NCBI RefSeq assembly: GCF_905475395.1
Contig: NC_058339.1
Coordinates: forward strand, 48,493,172 to 48,557,171
DNA from: Chrysoperla carnea
Taxonomy: Eukaryota > Arthropoda > Insecta > Neuroptera > Chrysopidae
Length of the DNA: 64,000 bases
Direction: 5' to 3'
The position numbers and the translations under genes are program-made. This document shows positions 1 through 12,183 of the stretch, one piece after another (the first letter of the stretch is position 1; every line of letters starts with the position of its first letter). The notes beneath the pieces are model-generated. The model was given only the letters and a program-made list of their open reading frames with translations, made no database searches and had not been told where the DNA came from.

Positions 1-1039
1 TAACAATCTCTTATATATGAAATGAACTACTACTCTTCTTTCTTTTTATATTATTTGATATCTTTTCCTTTTTAATATCCACCCAATAAATAAATAGGAA
101 ATTGTACATTGGGGTTGGTTTACTAAAAGATAAACATCTATTTGCTTTTTGTTTTTTTTTTATTTTTCCATTCGCCAAGTGTAGAAGATAGATAGTACGT
201 TATTTGGTACAATACAATACACAAAAGATGATTCAGAGTCGGATCAAGATAATGAGTTAATTTTGAAAAATTTGGGCAACTCATTTTAAATACAGAAAAT
301 CTCTGCCAAAGCCGTCATAAGCAAACTTTTTCCTACAAAAACTATTATAGCCGCAGACCATCCTTTCAATGGACCCACAAGATTTTTAATTGAACCACAT
401 ACTTAACAAAGAGCTTAGAATGGTTTTCAAATAATCAGATATTTAAATAACACAAAACAGGGTGTACGTTGCCTCTCAATCTGACAACTGCAATTTTTAG
501 AATGTCAGTCAACGGTCTTCCGAACCTTTTGAGAGTCGAGCAACATTATTCGTGCATTCGTAACTCATTATTTTTCAATTTTAAGTTTGAGGTGCACTAA
601 ACAACTTTTCAGATACCTTGAAAGAGTATTGTATAAAAACAAAAAAAATAAGAAATTTGCAATTTATTTACAGAGTAGGTACATATTTTTGCAATAAGTA
701 AAAAATTTTGTAGAGGTAGTTTTTAAGTGCGTGTAGGAACTATGTTCCTTTCGGACAAATAACTGTATTAGTAATTAATTATAAATATTAGTTTTGTGGT
801 TCGGTGTAATTAGTTTCTTTTAATGGTTTTTTTCTCGATACTTTTGCATTTCTGTGCCTTGGATATTTTAGGTTTAATTTTTTTTTCTTTTCATTTTTTC
901 TTGCACGATACTGTTTGCATATCTGTGTATTGGTAATTCTGAAAATTTAAAGTATTAATTTAAGAAGCCAAATACTCTTATTCAAATTAAGATGAGCATT
1001 TCTGTGGGCTGTATCATGCATTTTGTTAAAATATATCCC

Positions 1040-1145
1040 CTTCAGGGCCCACAATAAAAATATTTAGCTAGATTATAAAATTATTATTAATTAGCTAGAC
1101 CGGTTTCGATTGCTTTGGCAATCCTCTTCAGTAGCATTAAACCTC
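1040..1145. repeat. Probable transposon-end remnant with short stem-loop
   Basis: The stem GATTGC-tttg-GCAATC sits next to gaccggtttc and cctcttcagt. This 'CTGAAGA...GAAACCGG' type of motif recurs at the ends of insect mobile elements. I recognise the style but not the family, and only one copy is visible here. Confidence 0.3.
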
Positions 1146-4100
1146 TTAAAATTAAAAAAATAAATAAATTACAAAAATCCGAAAAGATCGCAACTTGTTT
1201 TATTGTTTAAAGAATTAAATATTATAGCTACTTTAACTCTATAAATACTTTATGAATTAATTGTAATACTTGTTTAAGAAAGGCATGCATCTGATTCAGT
1301 AGTCAACCCAATATGTGGGCACATTGTTCACAATTTAATTGATAGGATATTTAATAATTCAAAAAACTCCTCGTACTTACTTTAAATTATCTCTATTATG
1401 TTTAACTTATGATAACTCACAACTCACATAAATTTTCGACCAAAAATACAAATTGATTGATTGTAAAACGTTTTTTCATGTTCTCAAAGTGCATGGCGAG
1501 GTAAATCGATTAAAACAATTTTAGTTTCCTTGGTAACTTATATGTCGGATTTAAGGGTCTGTTGCATTTTTTGTGGTTTTACCTCCCAACCAGCAAACAA
1601 ATCATAACTTGCGATAAACAACATAGTTCAAAAACAAAAATCAATTTTTCCGAGACCCGATCAAACGCTTATCAATAGTCCGACACGCCAAAAATTGCAA
1701 TGGAGGAACGGAATGCCGACACTATCTTATATTCCCAGGACTGTTGTCCTGGTAACTAACGGTATCGCAGTCAGTTTAAATCAGTTCGTAGTTTTTGATT
1801 TATAATGGAATAACTGAAAAGCCATCCACAGACATGTGAAACACATATACCTCTATTCATCGGACAAAAAACAAAATTAATATATAAAAATAAGATCAAA
1901 CCCTGTAAATTAAGAAACATATAGAAATCTAAAAGTATATTGTTATTCGATCACTTAACTCCCACTAGATAATAATACTTATTTCGATAACGATTCGTAT
2001 ATAAATAAAAACAATAGACAATAATATAAATATATATTTATTTATTTCTGAAACAATGATGTTCTTTATTTCTTCAAATGCTTTCAACAACCAATGTAAC
2101 GTGTATGGATAGATAATTTGAAATTTAAGAACACTGTATTCTGTATGTATTTTATATTATGATAAGGATATCGGAATTTATTGGAATATATAATCAGGCA
2201 AAGAGATAGTATCTAGAGCACAATGTACCTTGAATCACTTTCTAGTTTCTCCGCATATATTGCTATTTAATGGACAGCAATCGTAAGATGAGGCTATTTT
2301 ATTTGAATACAGGTAGGCTGAAAACTGGTTGCCAATTGGTTTTGTTTTAAAATGAACTAAAAATGAAATGATTAAAAATTTTAAGAAAAAATTGAGTCTT
2401 TTGACTGTCTATTTTCAAGCTGACCATTGAATATTGTCTTTGTATCATACTGAACGTAAATCATAGGTGATTGGTAAACAAGTTGTTACATCAAATTCCG
2501 GTTAAAAATATAACGTTATATTTTGAGGAGGTAAAGTTTCAATTAAGGAATATGTATGTATTAAATAAAATTATATTATTGTTTTCTTTGAGTATAGGTA
2601 AACGAAGTATCAATCGGAAAAAAATGTCTCATTCACCTCAATTCATTAAAATTACCAGGTGCTGCATAGTCGCTCAAAGTAGTGAATACCTGTGGGAGAA
2701 ACCGTAGGATTTTCAGTTTATCAATCACATACATTCTATTATAATGTTGTTTTAACGAACAAAATACGTTGAGGAAAAACAGTGCTATAAACAGAGGCAA
2801 TTTCTACTATGATATTTTAATGCATGGTTTTAAAAATCACACAAATGTAAATTTTGACTCTAGGTACTAAACCTTCCCCTATTAGTATACTTTTATATGT
2901 TATTCAAAGAAAAACCTTTTGAACTTTTTTTGTTGTATAAATGAAGTTTAAAATTACCCATAAAACTCAATATGTCGATGTAAATAAAATTACACTAGTA
3001 CCTCAAGTGAAAAGTAGAGGAAATTGATTACATTTGTTTTTCCTAAATGTTCCACAAATCATCATGGCGGTGAACGATCAAGGATAGCAATGTTACCCTA
3101 TCATTAGATTTTCGTTCAATTTGTGGTAAAGCTGTTACACTTGTAACAGATAATTTCAAGACAGTACCACCGTGTTATTTTCCCTCAGCTTCGTTCATAC
3201 GTTAAATAATTGATTCATTTTATCTCTACATGACCAATAAATCTCATTTGTTGTGCTACGACCTTTTTTAAATGATTTTTTTATGACCGACTCAGAATTT
3301 TTATCCACAAACATATTACTAAAGCTCTTATTCTACAAAAGTACTTTAATTAAGCATTCAAATCAGCATCGAAAAACTGATCACACAATCACTAGATTGG
3401 TAACGTTTTCTTTAAATATTAAAATTATTCAAAACGATGTTTTCAGGGAAAATGGCGAAAAAAGTACTAATCAAAAAAGACAAACCACCATTCATTACGT
3501 GGACAAACCACTTCTCTAAGTACAAATATACTCCATTTGATAATTTCCTAGAAAACTGTAGTTTTTTAACAAAAGTGATGGCTTTTAGTGACACTCGATA
3601 AAAATATTATTTCACACTAAATCTTAAGGAATGGTTTCTTCAGTGAATTTGGCAAAAACAAAACTAATAACATATCCATTTTCTACTTGATTTAATAATA
3701 TTATCGTAATTAAACATTTACGAAAGTAAAATTAAATAAATAAATACTCACAAATGTTTAAATAATAATTAATAGTATAAAAAATGTATTTTATATGTCT
3801 ATAGAAAGTTATTACTATAGGTAATATGTATGTGTTTATTATTATTTCTTACCTTGATAAAACAAATCAATATTTTAATTTAATTTTATTAATATTAATA
3901 AATTATGTCTGGAATGTTGAACAGTGATTGTTACTTTTTATTACAAAAACTAGGCGATAAAATCCGTTGAAAAATCAAAGGTACAATCATATACTGTTGG
4001 GGTTCGTCAATCAGTGAAAAAGAGAAACTTTTATAGGATCACACTCATGCTTGTCTGCTTTTTCCCCCATGCCTATATCTTTGACGGTAAAAATTCATAT

Positions 4101-4149
4101 CTGATACATGTACAGAGCAAGGTCACGTTTACAGACATATAGTCTAAAC

Positions 4150-4235
4150 CAGTGGTTTGCAGACATTTCTTACCCGAAGACCCCTTGTCTATTTATGCTG
4201 TGTTCTCCTGGAGAAACTAATTGTAGCAGCCATTT
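4150..4235. repeat. hAT-like terminal remnant (tentative)
   Basis: The start cagtggtttgcagac followed by a stretch containing gaccccttg resembles the CAGNGGTTCTCAAAC...GGACCCC ends of some hAT elements. No matching opposite end or target duplication was found, so this is a weak call. Confidence 0.25.
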
Positions 4236-5820
4236 TGTAGTCTACGCAGTTACACTGTATACAAACGAATTATGATTTGAGTATTCGATTCGGATGATAT
4301 ATGTATATTGAAAAAGCTCGCCTTGAAAACCACTTTTCCTCCAAAAATGCTTATCGTAAATTTTTAGAAAATAATAAACAAAATAATTCTTTATAAGAAA
4401 TACTTGCTATTCGAAAAAGTAATTACCAAACACAATTTCTTGATCAGATTTCCGGTGTCGAAAAACTAATAAAAACAAAGATAATCAAGCAAATTTGTTG
4501 AATCCCATCTCTGCTTTTCTTGAAAATAGAAATCATTCTTATTTTCACATAGTTGGTCAATCATGAAAAAATAAATAAATTATTTAAGAAGGAATTACCG
4601 TAATTTATCATTTTATACAAAATTTCTAGGGGCACCTCTAAATCTTGGATACCCAAAGTATAGATAAAATTTTTTTCCCGTTGTCAATTTTTGAATCCTC
4701 AGATAATAAATTCAAAGGATATTCAAGAAAATTATATATTCGCTTTTATTTAAAAACAAATGTCATTAATCTATTAATTATTTTCTTATTTAAATTGTTT
4801 AAATTTTTTTATATGAAGTCTATAAAAGGGGTGAAAACAACATTAAAATTTCATTCACACACGTTTAAGTGTTTCTATTTATGTAAACGAATATAAAATA
4901 ATTTTTAATAAATTTCTTAATCGTATGAGTTATTGTAATAAAAGTCCTTGATTTTATTCTGTAAAAATATCTTATGTTGTCGCAGAAAAACAACATGAAA
5001 ATAGAATGAAAAAGTGGGAATATTTTTTAATAATGCATAAAAAACAGCAATAGACAGCGAGTTGATTCCGAAATTTTGAACTTTGTACAAAAAGAATAAA
5101 CAAATTTCAAACGCATACAACATGGCCTAGAGGTAAAATTCCCCGCAATGAGTTCGTTTGGTGGAAATCATTGGAGAAATTTGGTGACTTATAGCAAATA
5201 AAACGCGACATTCTTTGAAAACGCTTTTTATTGAGTCTAAACTGATCTCTGAGTCAAGAGAAACTGAACATTTTCATGCGGTAGAACGTAACATACTGAA
5301 TTCCATATCTGATGATTCGAAAAGTAGTTGAAATTTTGACAGGTCATTGCATTTATACCCAAGAGAGTTTATACAAAGTTAAGAGTGTTTGGGATACAAA
5401 CGAGAACGAATATTTAAAAATAACTGAAAAGAGGGATGAAAGTCATATTTTCAAATATGATTCTAGACTCTTTTCCAAACACAGTGAAACGTGACTGGTC
5501 CCCGTGACTGGCTGTCTTCTTTTTTTTAACACCTAGCTTTAGCTTCATTTGGGAGCATCAAATCTTGTAATGTTAATTGTTTAAGTGACGTCCCTTTGAT
5601 GAAAATTGATGAAATTTGGCAGACCAGTGTATTTCTGATGACAACACATGATAATTTAAACTAATTTTCGTTTTTAAGTTTAAAAAAACAATTTTCAGGC
5701 TTTAAACGCACAATTCTCTATGTTCTATTTTACGTATAGTCTTGAAAACATGTAGCTAGTTTATTAAACTAAACATAATTGAACATTTTTTACTTTTTAG
5801 TATATGAAAAAACAAAAAAA

Positions 5821-6150
5821 TTAAGAAGCGCCTTTCATTAGATTTATATATCAATCAGTTGTAAACACAAAATGAATACCAACTACTAAACAAATCAACT
5901 AAAAGGTAAAAAATTTTTAAACAAGCCACGAATTTTCACTAATTAAGCCTTTCATCATTGTATTTTATAACTACGCACCACACGCTTTTCTTTAACGAAT
6001 GTGTGAGATTTTTTCCATTTTGATTTAAAAGTTTATGTTGTTTAAAAATTTGTTACCTTTTAGTAGAGTTTTTTAGTAGTTGATAATTATTTTGTGTTTA
6101 CAACTGATTGATATAATAAGCTAAAGAAAGGCTTTTCTTAAAAAAAATTT
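5821..6150. repeat. Foldback element with ~105-bp inverted arms
   Basis: The left arm (about 5821-5933) and right arm (about 6043-6148) are imperfect reverse complements. Shared blocks include atcaatcagttgtaaacaca against tgtgtttacaactgattgat, aactactaa against ttagtagtt, and aaaggtaa against ttacctttt. The spacer is about 110 bp and AT-rich. It has the structure of a MITE or foldback element with no coding capacity. Confidence 0.6.
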
Positions 6151-7029
6151 CACCTTTTTTTTTTTTAATTAATACATCAGGTAGGGTACACTCTTCAAAT
6201 ATAAATCATACATAAAGATCTGTTATAATACAATATTGCTGTTTAATAAGTTATTTAAAAACTGATTTATAGTGGTTTATTTACATATTGTTGAAGAGGT
6301 TTGTAAATATAAGTGTATTTATTGTATTGTAAGGAGTAAGTTAGTTTATGTTAAACCACGTTAACATCATGTCGTTAACAAAGCTTGTGGTGTTTGTTAA
6401 TATTTTGTTTCCAAAACTTTTTGACAAGGGTATACAAATATTTATTATATGTAAATATACTAATTATATGGTTATTACAACATTTAAAAGGTGGTGGGTG
6501 GGGTTAGAACTTTACACAACAGACGATGTCAAACTGAGAGTTACGGGTCCCAAGCTAATCAACTAGCTTCTAGAATCAATGCATTGAACATTTGATGTAT
6601 AAATGAGTTTACTTAGGCTAGTTTCACAAAATCTCAAATAAATCTTCACAGGTTATGGTTTCTAACAATAAAAGTACATGCCCTACAAGCATTTTTAAGA
6701 AGTTCTGGAACAGTGCCAACATTGGCAGTGTACGTGACAGCCCAAAAAAACACTTGATTGCAAATTTTAGAATTTTCCATAGGAATGGAGAAAAACACGA
6801 TTGAAAAGTTAGTCTGACACGTTTTACAAACTTATGAAGCCCTGAACGCGATTTAATGAAACTAATTTTAAACCTGATTTTTGTTTTATGGCTTTAATAT
6901 ATTAAAAAATTATTGGTTTCAGAATAGTGGGTAAACTTAAAAAATTCCATTAGATGCACACGTTTAAACATACCATAAGGTACAAGAACCGGCCTCGTTT
7001 TTCAGAGTTCATTTTAAAACTGTTGAATT

Positions 7030-7260
7030 TCGAATATTTGTACACCCTGTGTATATAAAATATACATCACCTACTACTTTTACTCTCAAGTGGGTAACGC
7101 AAATATTGATGATATAAACAAAATTTTAGTATACGTGTTCAAAAAATAACTTAATTAGTCCATTTACGTTTGTCTGTTGTTAGCCCGCAACATATTAGGA
7201 ACAACAAAACTATCTGGCAATTACAATTTATATTGATAAAAGTGTAAATCTGTAAATCAA
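7030..7260 (+). repeat. Dispersed repeat family A, partial copy
   Basis: Contains tatataaaatatacatca, a degenerate match to the 'caagtttgta' block, acaaaattttagtata, taattagtccatttacg and tgtctgttg, in the same order as the copies at 19.7, 29.3, 37.9 (inverted) and 44.9 kb (inverted). Diverged and truncated. I do not know the family name. Confidence 0.55.
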
Positions 7261-8065
7261 TAATTTTCACAGTTTTTTCCGGGAAGACGAACTAGTATAC
7301 ACGGTGTATACAACCGCTCTGAGGTCCAAAACTGAGCATAAAAAAAGTATTCAAAATCCAGCCGTCTTGAATTCAACTTTTTCGTCACTTTGTCATCTCA
7401 TACACTAAAGCTGAAACAACTGACGCTATCCATATGTCAAGTTACAGAACTACAAACTCCCATCTTTTATTCAGAATATCAACAATAAACATGCGCGATT
7501 TTAAACTATTTCACTTCAAGATCCACAATGAGAGTCTGCATAAAAAGTGCTAAAAAAACTCTGTGTACAAAGTCAAAAAAAGTATTTTTACATTTGTTAT
7601 TCAATTACTCATACCGGAAAAAGTTATTAGGCAAATGGATTTACATTAAAGCCAAAAAATATATACCCAAAGTTTGAATATCTCTGTTTATTCGTTACAT
7701 TTGTTTATATACATGTTTATTAGTTCATAATTAGAAATAAAACTACTAATAACCACCAAATGTATGGAACGCCTTTGCTGATCTAAGGGTCGTATCGAAA
7801 TTATAAAAACACAGTTACTACCGAGAGTTTCCATTACACGCGAGATTGAAGCTCTTTAAATATTTTAAATTATCCCAACAGTTTTAAAAGATTTCAATGC
7901 TTCTCTGGTGCAAATATATATCGAAGAGGAAATAAGTCTATGAAACGTTTTTGGGATATATGTTTAAATATAAGCCTGTTTAGAAACAATTTTAAAAATA
8001 TTACTTTAAATATCAGGATGGTTGGAACAAAAACTGTTCATTACTGTTGTTTTATTATATTGAAG

Positions 8066-8260
8066 TTTTAACCCCTAACTAAAAAGAGGGGTATAATAAG
8101 TTTAACGTGTCTCTGTATCTGAATGCCTGTCTGTGGCATCTTAGCAACTAAGCCGATTAAAGTATTTTTATTTTTTGACCGAGAATTTTCTTAGTTATGT
8201 TTCAAGTGTGAGTTAAGAGCTAGATAACAGCTAGAAACAGCTAGAAAAAAGTGATGATAT
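8066..8260 (+). repeat. Insect repeat remnant ('CCCCTAACTAAAAAGAGGGG' type)
   Basis: Begins with the short hairpin acccctaactaaaaagaggg and continues with aacgtgtctctgtatctgaa, tgtggcatcttagcaactaa and gccgattaaagtattttta. This string resembles a repeat seen across insect genomes, from memory. Only one copy is present, so the boundaries are guesses. Confidence 0.35.
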
Positions 8261-8697
8261 TCAAACAATTGACCAGATCCTTTGTAACAACTAAGAACAC
8301 TCTCGATCAAATTACCTTTCACACAAACCAACAAAATGGTTAATAGCTTCGATGTCACAAACGAATCGATTAGACGTGACTTTATGACGGAGATTTCATT
8401 GAATTTTTTATCTAATATTATTACATATTTCTTACTATCTGTTTAGAAACTGATAAACAAATAATTTGGAAACTTTTTCTATAATTGAATAGACCTGATT
8501 TTCAAGTATAATTTCGATTCTCTTCATTTTTTTTCTTTGTATTTTATTCCAATATCCAGTTCACGGTAAGAAATACATGGCGTTTATTACAATGTTGGTA
8601 TGGTATAGAGACAGATACTTTAGTATCTATGTAAGCATAAGTAATATTACAGCATCGAATAGGCTATTCATCAGAAGTTTTATGGGTATCGCTAACC

Positions 8698-8720
8698 AGT
8701 ATGGGCCTGGCGCCCATACT
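8698..8720. repeat. Perfect 9-bp hairpin
   Basis: AGTATGGGC, loop CTGGC, GCCCATACT. It is GC-rich against an AT-rich background and lies in a short unusual segment (about 8.6-8.83 kb). No function can be assigned. Confidence 0.5.
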
Positions 8721-10479
8721 TCATAGAATCGCCCGCCATAGTTATTGCTAATGTTACTATTCCCTCAATACAGTAACAGTATGGCGTTCAAACCGGTACT
8801 GACATGGTAATATCCACCAAACATTTCTTGCAGTGTACAATTTACCGAATTATATTTTATAAACGAATTAACCTTAATTAACGTTGACGGTGAAAAATTG
8901 TACAATTGTCAATTGATCTAAAGCTTCTTTATATTCATTATTCAATTTTTTATTACATAAAATATTTTCAGTAATTAATTCTAACGCCTTTCTTTGCAAT
9001 AATATAATATAAAATTGACATGTTATGCCGTTAAAAAATAAATTATAATTAGTATTTTATGTTTTTATATACGTGTTTGATTACTATAACTGTTTTAATT
9101 TTTTGTTTATTTTTGTTGTTTAGTATTCAGTTATATTTTTTGATAATCGCAGTAGTTATAACGTAATTTAGATCGTCATAAGTAAATTTAAAAAAAAAAA
9201 AAAGAAAGATAAAAATAATTTCTAATTAGATAATAAAATTGCAATTAGAAAGGAAATTTGAAAAAATAAAAATAAGAACATTAAAAAGAATGTATTCATT
9301 AAAAACTATTCATTTGATAAAACAAGAAGCAAAAGAGAAATATTACTAAGGTACACAAATTAAATAATGAAGAGAATCAATCTATCTTTAAAGTTGTTTG
9401 ATGTGAATTAATTTTTAACCGGACTTTCTACATAGGTTAATTTAATCATGAATAATCATAATCAAATGATTATTGCTAATAGAATTCAAATAATAATCAT
9501 GCAAATATGATTAGTTACGATAAAATTATAGTTTGACAAAAACTATAAATACCTTACGTCAAAAATAATAATAATATATAACCTCGATATTTTATTTTTA
9601 ATTTGAATACTGATTTTTTTAAGTCTTCTGAATTTTAAATTATTTTATTAGGGGTAGTTGAAGTCATGACAATGCTTAGAAAATAAAACATGGGCCGAAA
9701 ATTTTTCGGCTGATAGTACGAACTCTTCACGATCATTTTTTGAGTATTTAATATGTTTTCATGCTTTTACTATTTAGTTTATTTCTGTGCCTTTTGATAC
9801 TAGACTTCGTACTTGCTACACGTCCAACCGTTAAATGAACCTGGATCCATCTTTTGGGTAAATATTATTAAACAAAATTATTCTAGCAAATGACTTTTTC
9901 GTCCATTAAAATATCTGGGAAAATTGACAAAAAAATTTTGCTTTGTAATATAATGAAATTTAGTATATAGGATAATTTTGATCCAAAAATGGTTCACTAA
10001 ACGATTGGGTAGAAAATTGTTGAGATATTGCTTGAAATCTTATACGAAAAGCTTTTAATTTGATTATAGTTTTGTAATGGTTATTTGTTCACAAAATTCC
10101 GCTTGGAAGAAAGCTTACAAGATTAATTCTTAATAATACGGTATTGTGATACAATTTACATTAACTCTGCGATTTTCAGTTAAAATAACATCGTGAAGCA
10201 CTTGAGTTTAAATAAAAGCTTGTATAAAAAGTATTGGAGTAAGTAGCAATTTGTACGAGATAATTAATAATAAATAAGGTACTTTGGATTAATAATAATT
10301 AATAAATAGTTTAAAATATTAACTAAGCATGAAAAATTATAGTATAATCAAGTTATTTAGTTATTCCAACTTTTGTTTTAAATTTAATAGTAAAACTGTT
10401 TTGCAAAAAAATAGAACCGAGTTCAAAAAATAAAAAATAATTTCCTTGATTAGAGTCGGTACTAAAATATTATTTCTTA

Positions 10480-10760
10480 CTTTTTTAAATCTACAGAAAC
10501 GATTTTAATAAAATAATAATGAGACCACCTGCAGAGTATAGCTTTTCAATTGGAACTACACATCTGTGCCAAGTTCCAAAGGAATCAGTTCACAGAAAAT
10601 TCTGTAGCTCAATAAATCATTCCATATTTTTTCATCCTTAGGACTTTTCACAATTTATATGGTATCAACTTCGAGTTGTTCCATATCTAATAAAAAAATA
10701 ATCGAAATCGGATAAGGGTTGACTTCAGAACCACCTTCGGTTTTTCGTCGGTTAATAAAT
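10480..10760. repeat. Possible transposon remnant
   Basis: The composition shifts from the surrounding AT-rich DNA, and strings such as acacatctgtgccaagttcc, cgaaatcggataagg and ggtttttcgtcggttaataa resemble non-coding parts of insect transposons. No ends or second copy were identified. Confidence 0.25.
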
Positions 10761-12136
10761 ACATACTTTAATAAAAAATAATATTAACTTGTGACCTATT
10801 TTCTACATTATTCTATTTTTGTTTACTGTATAATGTGAATTTAATGATGATTAATAAAAGAAAACCGCTACTTAAATGGTCCGAAAATCTGTTCTCTAGT
10901 AGTTTAAAATTAACCAATGGCAGGATGTCATAAAGCAAGAATCAATGCTTTTTCACAGGTACTGGAACAATGTTCCTCACCGCGCGTTCCGCAGATGGGG
11001 ATTACACAAAATAAACCACTGCCACTTTTTTATAGTATGGAAGAAGTGGACTTGAGATTATAGTGCCCGATCCTCGTGCGGAATGTTGCCAGGTTAAAAC
11101 CTACCCACGTCAATAGATTTTTTTTAAATTAATAATTACAAAAATTTATAGCGAAAGGTACATAGTTCCTAGAAGATATCTCATAGCCCCTCTCGCTCTC
11201 TTTCTTCACTTCTTTCATTTCATTTTTTATTTAAAAATTTTTACTGATAGTATAACTTTTTACTGGTATTATGGAGTCTGCACTATTAGAATTACAAAAG
11301 AAAATCGCAATGGGTTTTATAATAATTAAATACAGCAAAAAAACTAACCAAACACACTAAAATATTTTATTTTCAAAATTCTCGACTGGTACATTAAGCG
11401 CAAGCAGCTCACACAAATAACACATTTCGTATTTCTCACTCCATTTACCGTGAACAGAATTCATGATAATAGATACAAGTTGAAGTACACAACGTAAATT
11501 GTTCAAATTTCGGATGCCGTTGTTTCGCACATTTTTTTACATACGTCAATCCGTCAATCATATTCACTCGTATATAAGACAAATACAGAATGATAATGAA
11601 TATAAATATGTTAGACTATGATAAGACGAAACAGGTACCTTGAAAATTATTTAGATTTAATTTCATGGAGATGAATAGAATTTTAATTTTACACTTTATA
11701 TATGAAAATTATTCCATTAACGTAATCTCTAATGTGGAACAATTCTTATACAAATATATGTGTCCCATTTTAATCTTCTACCTAAATTTTTGTGCAAAGA
11801 AGCGTTTGGTTTTTTAAAAAAATTACCCAAGTTGATCTTTTAGGAAGGGGTTGGGAGGAGGGAGAACAGCAGCATGTTTATAACTAATAGAGATAAGAAA
11901 ATGTTTCAATCAGAAAGTTTCTTTTCATAAAATATCAAACTTTCAAAAACTTTTCCAACTAAAGAAAAGCTCTGATTTCAAAACTTGGCTCTAATATAAA
12001 TGAGAAGAAAGAATATAACTTGAGAGAAATTCAACATATAAAAAAGCTAAGGAAAATTTTTACATTTTATTTCCGTCGAATCTATTAATTTTACGAAGAA
12101 AATGTGTATCAATAAAAGTTGCTTATCATTATATAC

Positions 12137-12183
12137 ATAATGACTTTCTAATTTAGACATTTTCTAAATTAGAAAGTCATTAT
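12137..12183. repeat. Perfect 21-bp inverted repeat, 5-nt loop
   Basis: The arms 12137-12157 and 12163-12183 are exact reverse complements (ATAATGACTTTC... and ...GAAAGTCATTAT), separated by CATTT. There are no mismatches, unlike the decayed foldbacks elsewhere in the window. Possible origins are a recent palindromic insertion, a small hairpin RNA or a replication-derived palindrome. Confidence 0.75.
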
